Assembly (NCBI RefSeq): GCF_021134715.1
Contig: NC_060023.1
Coordinates: 7,812,001 to 7,876,000, forward strand
Direction: 5' to 3'
Origin: Daphnia pulex
Lineage: Eukaryota; Arthropoda; Branchiopoda; Diplostraca; Daphniidae
DNA: 64,000 nucleotides
The notes below the pieces were generated by a model, which was given only the letters and a program-made list of their open reading frames with translations, ran no database searches and was not told where the DNA came from. Below are positions 34,394 through 45,177 of this stretch, in pieces. A program made the position numbers and the translations under genes. Numbering within the stretch: position 1 is the stretch's first letter; the number at the start of each line of letters is the position of its first letter.

Positions 34394-35798
34394 ATGTCAA
34401 CTGTTGGTGACACTGTAAACAAACCCAGGTAAACGAAATTTTATGCGTAGGAATAATAATAAGTAAGGTGCAGTATTCGCTATGATTTACTACACGAATG
34501 CGTTTGTAACATAGCAAATAGTAACGCTCTTGTTTCCACTTTTACTCTAAGAAATGATTAAATAAGTGAATAACAAAAATTTTTAATTCAAGGAACGTGA
34601 CAGTCAACGTGAAAAAAGTACGATCGGGATTGTTATGCATCCGTCTTCAATGGGAGACTCCGACGAAATGTAAGACACAATTTTTCACATCAGAAGAGAC
34701 AAAATTCAGTTATTTGGCCGAATTCAAAATTGAAAACCAAATGTGTCGGTACAAACTGAGCATTGATTTTAGTTTAAAGTCCGGGAATAAAGTAAACTGT
34801 TCCGTCGAATTGAATCGGATCGCCAACCGAAAAAATGTTGAAGAAGAGAATAAATCGCGACCTTGCGCTGCTTCGATATTCATAAATGGAGAAGAAACGA
34901 GACATAGGTTGAATGAAGGTTGGACTTGGGATCAATGGAGTTTACCTGCGTTAAATGGCAGCTTTGCGTGTCCAGATGGGGCAGATTTAACAGAAATTAC
35001 ATGGGAGACGATAAATCCAAACGAATGGAAACCCTTGACTTGTCTTCTATGGCTCGAGTTCGAAACCTTCGCTATCGGAGAAAAGAATGCTCTTAAACAA
35101 CTGACTGAATTGTTCGTCCAGCAGAATCTTTGCGATGTCCAGTTCAATTTCGAAGACGATCAACACATTGGCGGGCATTCACACATACTGGTGGCCAGGA
35201 GTCCCGTCTTTGCCGCAATGTTCCAGCACGAGATGAAGGAGACGAAGACGGGCCAAGTCAGCATTCAAGACATCCAGCCAGACATATTCAAGCAGTTGCT
35301 TCACTTCATTTACTCGGGCCGGCTTTCATTGCCGCTGACTGAAACCTCTGCCAAGCGGCTGTTTGAAGCGGCCGACAAATATGACATTGGTGATTTGAAA
35401 GAAGAGTGTATCGCTTTCCTGCTGACCTGCATCAGGGTGAACAACGTGATCAATTTGATGGCCTGGGCACATATTCATTCAGTTGACCAGCTGACGGAAG
35501 AAACTCTCAAATTCACGTCGTTCCATGGGAAAGAAATTTCAAAACAAAGAGACTGGGAGAACCTGACGAAAAATTACCCTGAAGTCTGTCTTGAAGCTAC
35601 TCGACGCATTATTGACCGAATGTCACGGTCTTTTGAAAGGTAACCACTATTCTTTGATTGGGCATTTTTTTTTTCATAAAAAATTTTTTAGTCCACCATT
35701 TTGAACTGATTTTGAATTGTTTTCTTTAAACTTTCTTTTAATTATTTGACCATAGCAAATGCAACTGCCAATCCGAACCGACTGTAATGGACGAATAA
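34394..35798 (+). CDS. MATH-BTB protein, array copy A
   Basis: Three exons: 34394-34428 (MSTVGDTVNKP plus 2 nt), 34593-35639, 35756-35798; 374 aa. MATH-like residues are about 15-170 (GLLCIRLQWE, ITWETINPNEWKPLTCLLWLEF). BTB is about 178-288 (CDVQFNFEDDQHIGGHSHILVARSPVF-type core, DIQPDIFKQLLHFIYSGRL, FEAADKYDIGDLKEEC), then a BACK-like end (VNNVINLMAWAHIHS, LTKNYPEVCLEATRRII). Reading through the second exon would stop at once (AGG TAA), but a GTAACC donor and a CATAG acceptor add a tail conserved in all five array copies. Here one extra A in the last exon shifts that tail, giving SKCNCQSEPTVMDE instead of SNATANSNRQ. It is probably a Cullin-3 adaptor; the substrate is unknown. Confidence 0.85.
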
Positions 35799-36395
35799 TT
35801 CTGGTTCCCTCATTTGGACTGGGTGATGGCGAATATTCCTCACAAGTTATTTTGATATAAAATTACATTTTTTTCTCTGGATAAATTGTTAGAAACTGTT
35901 GCATTGGTAAAATTAAAAAATTGTCATCATGCTGTCTACATTCTATACATTGACAGCATTATTTTTGCGAGGAGTTGTCGACCAAGAACCACAATAAGAG
36001 AGTCAAAATTCCAGAAAAATCAAACACTAATACAATTAACATAGTCGACAACCCCGGGCATTTATATACCACAACACAATAGCGTTGCTTGCTTGCGCTT
36101 ATTAGGAATGTAGTTAACTCATAGTCACGCAAATCAAGAATTTTTTCCCCCATCTCATTCTCGTTCATCAGAAGCCTAACAGCAAGGTGATGTCCTATAT
36201 GGTCATTTGATTCTCTATTGGAAGGGACTTTGATTCTCTAATAAGGACTAGCTCAGTTGGTGTCACCTTTCAAACGGATTTTCGCAAAATTTTTTAATTT
36301 TGAATTTTAAACTCTGTATTTCTGCAAAATTGTATTGAATCTACTTTAACTCGTGAGAACCTTTACATATTTCAAGATATTTTATCTGGATCACA
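35799..36395. other. AT-rich tail of duplication unit A
   Basis: It matches the region after array copy B (about 42173-42700), including TTTTCGCAA-type sequence. No gene. Confidence 0.5.
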
Positions 36396-36612
36396 GTAAA
36401 AAATGCAATCAACACGCTCAGCTGTGCCCACTATCAACTCAGCCACTCGGCTGGCCGAAGCCGCTCTCACCTTTGTCGCCCAGCGCGACCAGGAAACGTG
36501 CGCCGGCCAATCTGATCTCGAAGAAATGAGTCAAACGTGTCCAGAAATTTGTCATCTCATCGCCAATAAACGAATACTGATCAACAATCCTTCCGTGTGC
36601 CTCTGTTGATAA
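36396..36612 (+). pseudogene. 3' fragment of the MATH-BTB gene at 29027
   Basis: A 217-bp copy of the last 210 bp of the 29027 gene, nearly identical from CAACTCAGCCACTCGG to the stop, including the SVCLC end. The MATH and BTB regions are missing. The open frame starting at 36403 is a by-product of recent duplication. The copy sits at the left boundary of duplication unit B. Confidence 0.85.
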
Positions 36613-38081
36613 TAATTGCGGCTCAGAAAATGCAGAAAAAATGTCATTCTTGTTTTGATTTTGATTGCCATCTTCTCATAGTTATTGTCGTTTGTATGAA
36701 ATTGCTCGGTAAATACATGTTTTTATCGGAGTCTTTTTGATCCTCACACAGTTAGTTTTGTTGGTTGTCGTAGAAAATGTGATGCAGCCAAAAGAGCGAC
36801 GCGCAGATTAAAGTATTAGCAAGGCATTACGTTTTATTGAACGTAAAATCACAGGGATAAGTTATTTGTTTCTGTTTTTTTTTAAGTAAGCGCCCTAACC
36901 ACCGAAACAGTACGAAATATTATACTAGTGCCCGATATCATGGAATTGTTATCGGATGACATTTGATCGGACTTGCATCTTAAATCGAAATTGGGTCATT
37001 TATTTGAGGGTCTAATCTACATCAACTTGATAAGAGATTCTTCAACTTATAAGTGTCAACTATTACTACGTTACCTTTTGTAAATCAGAGTAAATTCAAT
37101 TATTTAAGTTTTAATGAGCGATTCCATACTCACCCTACAACTTGGAATGATGGGCCCATCGTCTTCATTCATTATTTGGCGCTGACTTGATGGACATTGG
37201 ATCATATTGATTTTGCTCATGAAATATTTGACGTCATCTTACATCAGTGTATACTCTGTTTATACCCCTGGCAAGGATGATGGAAGGAAAATGGCTGCTG
37301 TAGGGCCTATAAATGGTATATTTGTCTATTGTCTAGTTTGATCTTAAGGGTAGAAGCAGGATAATCAAAAATTTAAACCCAGTCCTTGGCAGACTCCTTC
37401 TTTGTACATCCAGCAAGTAGTTTATTTCTTTAACATATTATTTCAGTGGGCCTATAATTCTCTATACAAGTCGATACAAACTAACTTTGCTTAACATACA
37501 AAAAGTTGTGCAACCAAAACAAAGGAAATCAAAGTATTGAAGCAATAATTTAAATTAACGAGGTAAAGAAATTTAATATAGGTGTTGCGTGTACTAGCTG
37601 GACACTTCCGTATCTTCATAAATGGACTCCATATATACGGTTGATAGGATTGGGTGGAATTCCAAAACCTTTAAGGTTTCGTTTCATTTATTTATACATG
37701 CAAGCGCAGCACTCCCTCAATCTTGAATCTCAATCGGGATTTCGCCCCTGACACATTCATTGTGCATGAACCTTGGCTTTTGTTTCAACCAAAATCAAAC
37801 TGCTGCGCGTCAAATGTGGATCCATCTTTAAAAATGAATATCTGTAATAAATGAGGAGACTAGGTAACCCAGACAACAGAGCACAATCAAACGTTGTAGG
37901 CATAATAGAAATTCTCGTATGCAGTGTGGCGGTCAGAAGCGTTTCAACCGTTATTGCATCTGCAAGAAGGAAAGTTGAACGACCTCTCAGCAAGGGTCCA
38001 AAAGATCAGGATTAAACAAACAGATAAATCATATACTGTAGTACTAGCCTAATCATTTTAACATTTTTTTATCTGCGCAAA
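36613..38081. other. Duplicated spacer upstream of ionotropic receptor 2
   Basis: A copy of 30125-31589 with small indels. No coding exon. Confidence 0.6.
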
Positions 38082-40113
38082 ATGGAGCTTCTTCGCATGA
38101 TTGTTTTAATAAAAAGACGAAAATCTGCGATTTTGGTATGGTTTATGCTTTTATCGTTGATAAATCTTTTACCAATTTGCGATTCGGACAAAATGAAAGG
38201 AAAACATCTGATCGTTACCACAGCAATTCCGGTAAGTTTCATATAATTATTTGACGAATTTCGTTTTTCTTCGACTTAACATAAGCAGTTTCTTGTCTTT
38301 ATAGTTTCCAGTTGTTCTGATAGTGAAAACAAATTCTTCGGGTCACGTATTGTCAGTAGATGGGACATCACTTCACATGCTCATTTGGCTGTCTTCACGC
38401 TACGGCTTTTCGTAATGTTCCTAACGTTTTTGTTAGCTCATACAATATTATAAACGTGTTACCGTATAAACCAATCCATAATTTGAAACCTTCAGGTATT
38501 CGTTTCAAACATTTGAGGGGACTACCAATTCTCCTGGGTACGATACCTGCTCGGCAAACAAGGTAGGGAAGACGACCAAATGGTTTTTCACTTCAACAGC
38601 ACTCCTCGAGCGTTTGCGTACACATCGCATATTATTCATTATTCTATGATTTTAGCAATGTGATATAGTTGTGGGGGCCTTCGCGCTGACAGCTGCCCGC
38701 CTTGTCATTTCGGAATTCGTCCCGGGCGTGTTTTACACGAGCGTAGCATCAGTTATTGCAATGCCCGAGTCGATGAATAACGTGGCCGCCGTCGTCAAGC
38801 CTTTCCAACTATGGGTAATAAATGGTAATACGAAAAATATAACTATTAAATCGCTAAGAATTCCTTTTTTTTAAACAGGTGTGGATTGGAATTATTTGCG
38901 TCATCCCGTGCGTTTTGTTGGTCCTTTTCTGTTTACAACGTTGGTATTCAACATTGTATAATCGAGAGGTAGAATTTGGGCAGACGAAAGAAAAGAGCGA
39001 ATTGTCATCATCTTTTGGATTTACGGCTATTCTATTTTATGTCTTCGGGGTGTTATTGAATCAAGGTATAAAGTGGCTATAAGTAAGTTATCGTTTTGAT
39101 TCAACTAAAATTTAATTGCAAATTATTTTTAAGGCGCATACTGCCCTGATAAACGACTTGTCGTTCGAATGGTTGCCGCTGTTTGGTGTCTAGCAGCTTT
39201 CGTTTTAGTAACCGGCTACAACAGTCTTTTAATTTCTTACGTCACATCGCCAAATGCAGAGCCTCTTATTCAGTCCATCAAAGACTTGGGTAACACTTCT
39301 GATATTCACATCGTCGTTGATGCGGGTATGGGTATCGACTACATCTTATCGGTGGGTCCCGTTCGCGCTACTGTATTGATTAAATCAAATAATATGATTA
39401 TATAATTTTTTTCGATTGTTAACGTGATATCAAGAACGCAACGAGCGGTTTTTACAAGGAAATGGGAGACAAGTTACGAAGCTATCCCAACTCACGTTGC
39501 CCTAAACCGGAGGTGTGCGTCGATCTTGTCAAGTCAGGAAATCACGCTTATATCGCTGTAGAAAAATGGATCATTTTTAAATTATATTTTTAAATTATAT
39601 AAGTCAATAAGTTTAGCAATTCATATATTTCAAACACAGGTTACTATTGCTGCATTGCTTTCAATGAAAAAGGATTTTATATCAACGGGGAAATGTGATT
39701 TGACTATGGCCAAGCAAAAAGAATTTGCTCCAGCGCTAGCTTGGGTTTTACCAAAGCACAGTCCTTTGAGGGAAGATATCACCAAAGGGTTCGCTTTAAT
39801 AACTAGCCTATTTACTATTAAATATTTTCTGACAAAATAACATAACAGTTATTTCAAACTCAGGGTTATTGAAATTCTGGACTACGGATTACTGGACATT
39901 TGGGCGCAACGGTACCAAACTGATGTTCGTAAATGTCAAGACAAAGCCGAGAAGATGATGCATCTGAAACCATCACTCGACAGCCCACCTAGTGTGTCTC
40001 TTAAAAATTTAACCGGAGCCTTCACTATATTAATAGTTGGATATCTTGTAGCCTTATTTATATTTATTGGTGAAAAGCTAATTTTTTGGGCCACATCCGC
40101 TAAATTTTTTTAG
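38082..40113 (+). CDS. Ionotropic receptor, copy 2
   Basis: Paralogue of the receptor at 31590 with the same nine-exon structure: 38082-38231, 38305-38411, 38496-38562, 38656-38814, 38879-39065, 39134-39351, 39435-39557, 39640-39788, 39864-40113. Total 1410 nt, 469 aa. Exons 1 to 8 have identical lengths to copy 1. The last exon stops 4 codons earlier (AKFF). Signal peptide, TAAR (Arg123), M1, pore loop, M3 and M4 are all intact. Substitutions cluster in the ligand-binding halves (ALTAARLVISEF against AMTAARHATAEL; NATSGFYKEMG against SAKGGIFKEMG), while M1 to M3 are almost unchanged. This suggests two working receptors with possibly different ligands. Confidence 0.83.
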
Positions 40114-40760
40114 ACGTGGCGTAGAATAGGGGATAACGGGATTTTAACCATTCCGTCATATTTAAGTAGACCACTATGGCTATTTCCCCCAACGTCTGCT
40201 TTCTGGAATCGTACATGTATTTTCCATTTCCCTCAACTGCAGGAATGTCCCCAACGTTTTGTCATAAATGTGCGTATCTGTATTGTCCGGTGGAACACCT
40301 TTGGTTTCAAACATACTATTTCCGGGAAAAACACTGGGATTTTAAAGAATTAATTTTCTATTGATGATCCTTCTCGATGGTTATTTTATTTTATTTACCA
40401 GCTTAATTGTTAATTGTTTTACGTTACTCTCTGACATTACTTCAAAAAAAAAAATTAACACACAACGGTATCCTAGTAATTTTATTTAGAGTAATATTTT
40501 AATTTTATTATGTAAAAATGTTATGTGTGGTATGATGACCTATAAGTAAAAGTCTATACGTATATACCTATAGGTTAACGTTTAAGTTAAAGGTTAACTA
40601 CCAGCCATGGATATTGGGCATATTGGGTAATCTGGCACCTCTGATATCTTCGTGACAATAAATCAACAAATACCGACAGTTCTTATCTTCCGTCATTTGA
40701 CATTGTCAAGTTTTTTTTTTCATTAAACGTTTTCGAATTAACTCGCAGAACTGCAGTGTG
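40114..40760. other. Spacer with conserved upstream block
   Basis: Matches 33619-34393. The conserved TCTGGCACCTCTGATA is at 40631-40646, about 130 bp before the next start codon. A 62-codon frame at 40176 is not conserved. Confidence 0.5.
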
Positions 40761-42172
40761 ATGTCAGGCACAAACGAACGCAGGTAAACCAAAGTTGATT
40801 CGTGGAACTAAAATAAGTTGCATTTGTTATGATTTACCGTAAGAACGCAAAATGCTCGTAACATGCAAATAGTTTAGTAGTAACTTTTCTCTATGAAATT
40901 ATTTGATAAGTCAATGACAGAAATTGATAATGCTGATTCGGATTTTTCTTTATAATTTCAAATATTTATGAGTAAAGGAAGACGGAGGTTACCGTGAGAA
41001 GAGAACGACCTGGTCGGTTTTGCATCAGGATTAAATGGCAGAATTCGAGGGAAATTAAAACCCCAATTGGCGATATGGAAGTTACATCTTTCCATTATTA
41101 TCTCACCTCATTTAAAATTGAAAATAAAGGGGGTCTTTACATTCTGAGCATAACAAAGTTTAGTTTTCAACCGGAAAGCAAAGAAATTCGGTGTGACGCA
41201 CAGGTTCAGAGGATTGCATGCAATAAGGAAGACGATAATGAATCGCGACCTATCGCTGTTTCGTTCTTTGTAAATAAAGAAGAAACGAGACATCAATTGC
41301 TGGAATCTTGGGGTTTGGATCGGTGGGGTTTCAAATTCTTAAACCACAGCTTTGCGTATCCAGATGGGAAAGAATTTACCAAAATTACATGTGAGACGAC
41401 AAATCCAAACGAATGGAATCCCTTGACCTGTCTTCTCTGGCTCGAGTTTGATATTTTCAGTGGCGGAGAGAGGAATGCTCTTAAACAATTAACGGAGTTG
41501 TACGTCCAGCAGAATCAGTGCGATGTCCAGTTTAACTTGCAAGACGATCAACACATTGGCGGGCATTCGCACATACTGGTGGCCAGGAGTCCCGTCTTTG
41601 CCGCAATGTTCCAGCACGAGATGATGGAGAAGAAGACGGGCCAGGTCAGCATTCAAGACATCCAGCCAGACATTTTCAAGCAGTTGCTTCACTACATTTA
41701 CTCGGGCCGGCTTTCATTACTACTGACTGAAACCACTGCCCAGCGGCTGTTTGAAGCGGCCGACAAATACGACATTGGTGATTTAAAAGAAGAGTGTGTC
41801 AGTTTTCTACTACTCTGCATCCGCGTGGACAACGTGATCAATTTGATGGCCTGGGCACATATTCATTCAGTTGACGAGCTGAAAGAAGAAACTCTCAAAT
41901 TCACGTCGTTCCACGGGAAAGATATATCTCTACTTGAAGACTGGGAAAACCTGACGAAAAATTACCCTGAAGTCTGTCTTGAAGCTACTCGAAGCATTAT
42001 TGAATGTCACTGTCTTAATTCTGCTGAAAGGTAACCATTGTTCTTAGATTGGGCATTTATATATTTTTTTTCTGAAATTTTTTTTACCAGTCATAACTTT
42101 GATTTGTGGTTTTTTTACTTCTTTTCATTATTTTACCGTAGCAATGCCACCCCAAATTCGAACCGACAATAA
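40761..42172 (+). CDS. MATH-BTB protein, array copy B
   Basis: Three exons: 40761-40783 (MSGTNER plus 2 nt), 40978-42030, 42142-42172; 368 aa. MATH-like half (PGRFCIRIKWQ, ITCETTNPNEWNPLTCLLWLEF). BTB (CDVQFNLQDDQHIGGHSH, FKQLLHYIYSGRLSLLLTET, FEAADKYDIGDLKEEC). BACK-like end (VDNVINLMAWAHIHS, LEATRSII). The final exon adds SNATPNSNRQ. It is the equivalent of copy A in the second duplication unit, yet the MATH halves differ heavily (different loop lengths around residues 35-90) while the BTB halves are close to identical. Confidence 0.85.
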
Positions 42173-43727
42173 TGGACGATGAATTCTGGTTCCCGTATTT
42201 GGACTGGGTGATGACGAATATTCCTCATAAGTTATTTTGATATAAATTTTCATTTTTTTCTCTGGATAAATTGTTGAAAACTGATGCGTTGGTAAAAAAA
42301 ATGTCATCATGCTGTCTACATTTGATACATTACAGCATCATTTATGCGAGGATTTGTCGACCAAGACACAATAAGAGTCAAAATTCCAGAATATTCGTAC
42401 ACTCTTTCAATTTACATAGTGTGGATAACACCATCAGGTAATACCACATTAGCGTTGCTTATTATTTATGCGCTCATCCAATCACGAATTTTTTCCCTCA
42501 TTTCATCCTCGTCGTTCATCAGAAGCCTAACAGCAAGTTGATGTCCTATGTCATTCAATTCTCAATTGAAAGTGTCTAATAGCTAAGTTGATGTCGAAGC
42601 ACCTTGCAAGTAGATGGATTTTCGCAACATTTTTTAAATTCGGCATTTTGAGCTTTGTATTCCTGGATTCAGGGATTGAATTTGATTGCATTGAATTTAC
42701 TTAAACCCCCTTAACATATTTCCACATACTTTATATTCGAAGTAATTTTTTCTCTAATTTGAAATAATTGAAAAAAATAATAATGTACAGGTTTTCAATG
42801 TGTAGGTATTGTTATGGGGGGAAGTTGGAGATGGCCACCTCGGTTGTCTCATAAAAATTTGACCGGCGCCTTTACTATATTAAAAGTCGGATGTCTTGTA
42901 GTTGTAGCCTTTCTTAGATTTATTATTTTTTGGGCCAGATCCACTAAATCTTCTATCGTCGTGGAATAGGGAATTTTCCGTCATGTAAGAAGACAACATT
43001 TCGACAGGAGTTACTGACTATCGGCGCTTTATTAAATACACGAAGTTTCTTTGGATGTCCATGTCTATTACCCCAGACGACGACGTCTGTTTTGTGGAAT
43101 CGTACATGTATTTGCAATTCCCCCTAACATTTTGTCACTATTAATGATCATATATATCAGGTTTTCCCGTATCCCCCTGTGAAGTTCATGAGATCGTGGT
43201 TTCAAACATAGAGGAATAATTTCCAATAGCATATAGGGGAAAAGGCTGGGTTTGAAAAGCATTTATTTGCTGCGGATGGTTCTCGCAATGATTTTTTTTT
43301 AACCAACTTAGTTCTTAATTGACAATTACCTAACATCCGTGGTGGTTTACCTTTACCTCATAACACAGATGACAACAAATTAATTTCTAAATTATTATCG
43401 CATCAAAATATTAACTAATTTAAATACTAGAGTGCGGTTGTTTGTATAATTTTGCTTGTTTGGAGTAAGTGAGTAACGTATAGGCCTAACAGCAATTATT
43501 ATCGGTGTCTAATAATTTTTAATCTGGCACCTCTGATAACTTCGCTTGGCTTTTTGTTTGCCATAGTTTGGCTTTGGCAGTTCGACTTCTTTCTGGCTTA
43601 AGTCTGTAGTAGTAGAACTGCTGCACTCATATAATCGTCTGCTTCTGAATTTTCAAGTTTGTTACCGTAAAAGTGATAAGCGTTTCCAAATTTTCTCGTT
43701 CATAAAACTCACAGAACCAACAGTGTG
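42173..43727. other. Spacer made of truncated duplication pieces
   Basis: This holds the AT-rich tail of unit B, a junction at about 42830 to the receptor fragment listed separately, the post-receptor spacer, and the conserved TCTGGCACCTCTGATA block at 43523-43538. Confidence 0.55.
42836..42969 (+). pseudogene. Last-exon fragment of an ionotropic receptor
   Basis: About 134 bp matching the receptor M4 exon: TCATAAAAATTTGACCGGCG and the GTCGTGGAATAGGG stop region. It starts mid-exon at a breakpoint, so the other eight exons were lost in this array unit. The M4 frame carries small indels. Confidence 0.8.
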
Positions 43728-45177
43728 ATGTCTGCTATTGACGACAAAAACGAACCCAGGTAAACCAAAGTTTATATACCTTAAACTTAAACTTTAGTTT
43801 ATGTACCTTAAATAAGTTGTTGTATTTACTGTGATTTACCGTATGAATGCGTTGGTAACCCAGCAAATAGTAACGCTGTTGTGTGTGGTCTCAAGTTTTC
43901 TCTAAGAAATTATTTGATGAGTCACTCACACAAATTGTGCTACTGATTTTGGCTTTCGTTTATTAAATTATTATTATTTGTGAGTAAAGGGAGGTGGTGG
44001 TTTTCGTGAAAAGAAGTCGACCTGGAATGTTTTGCAGTACGTTTCAATGGGAGGCACCGAAAAAGACAACGGAAAATGAGACTTTATTCTGTTATTCAGC
44101 AGAATTAAGAATTGAAAATCACTTGTGTCTTTACATTCTGGAGATAAATTTTAGATTTGAAAAGGAAAATAAAAAAATTCACCGTGAAGTAGATTTTTTC
44201 CCGACTCAAGCTGGCCTCCACGAAGAAGATAATGACTTACGACCTGTCGATGTTTCGATCGCTATAAATGAAGAAGAAACGAGATGTATATTGGAGTCAA
44301 TGGGCTGGGATCAGTGGGGTTACCGCGACATCAGAGGAAGCATTGCCTGCCCGGCTGGAAAAAGCTTTACCGACATTACATGGGAAACGACAAATCCAAA
44401 CGAATGGAAACCCTTGACCTGTCATCTCTGGCTCGACTTTGAAACCTCCGCTAAAAGGAAAAAGAACGCCCTCAAACAACTGACTGAATTGTATGTCCAG
44501 CAGAAGCAGTGCGATGTCCAGTTTAACTTGCAAGACGATCAACACATTGGCGGCCATTCACACATACTGGTGGCCAGAAGTCCCGTTTTTGCCGCAATGT
44601 TCCAGCACGAGATGATGGAGACGAAGTCGGGCCAAGTCAACATTCAAGACATCCAGCCAGACATTTTTAAGCAGATGCTTCACTACATTTACTCGGTCCA
44701 ACTTTCAGTACAGCTGACTGAAATCACTGCCCAGCAGCTATTTGAGGCGGCCGACAAGTACGACATTGGTGATTTGAAGGATGAGTGTGTCGATCGTCTA
44801 ATATATCGCATCCGCGTAGACAACGTGATCAATTTGATGGCCTGGGCACATACTCATTCAGTTGAAGAGCTGAAAGAAGAAACTCTCGAATTCACGTCGC
44901 TCCATGGGAAAGAAATATCTCAACTAAAAGATTGGGAGAATCTAATGAAAAATTACCCTGAAGTCTTTTTTGAGGCAACTCGACGCATTATTGACCGAAT
45001 GTCATCCTCTTCCAAAAGGTAAGCATTATTCTTTGATTCGCTGCATTTATTTCGTAAAATTATTTAAGAAATGTTTTTGTTTTGTGGAACTTTTATTTTT
45101 TAATTTTATTTGTTGCCTTTAACCTTCTTTGATTATTCCACCATAGCAATGCCACTGCCAATTCAAACCGACAATAA
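43728..45177 (+). CDS. MATH-BTB protein, array copy C
   Basis: Three exons: 43728-43759 (MSAIDDKNEP plus 2 nt), 43990-45018, 45147-45177; 363 aa. MATH-like half (PGMFCSTFQWEAP, ITWETTNPNEWKPLTCHLWLDF). BTB (CDVQFNLQDDQHIGGHSH, FKQMLHYIYSVQLSVQLTEI, FEAADKYDIGDLKDEC). BACK-like end (VDNVINLMAWAHTHS, FFEATRRII). Last exon SNATANSNRQ. The BTB strand after HYIYS reads VQLSV where copies A and B read GRLSL, a change shared with copy D, so C and D are sister copies. It sits in a truncated unit without a working receptor. Confidence 0.85.

Larger units (their letters stand above)
29917..42800. repeat. Tandem segmental duplication, two full units of about 6.4 kb
   Basis: Unit A (about 29917-36395) and unit B (about 36396-42800) match in the same order: MATH-BTB tail, about 1.5 kb spacer, ionotropic receptor, spacer, MATH-BTB gene, and AT-rich tail. 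Corresponding points are offset by 6485 (tail stop), 6492 (receptor ATG) and 6367 (MATH-BTB ATG). Shared spacer blocks include TTGGGTCATTTATTTGAGG and TCTCAGCAAGGGTCCAA-type sequences. Boundaries are approximate. Confidence 0.8.

Noticed and set aside
36403-36609. Independent 68-aa gene
   Set aside because: Near-identical 3' scrap of the 29027 gene lacking both domains; the ATG is created by the breakpoint.
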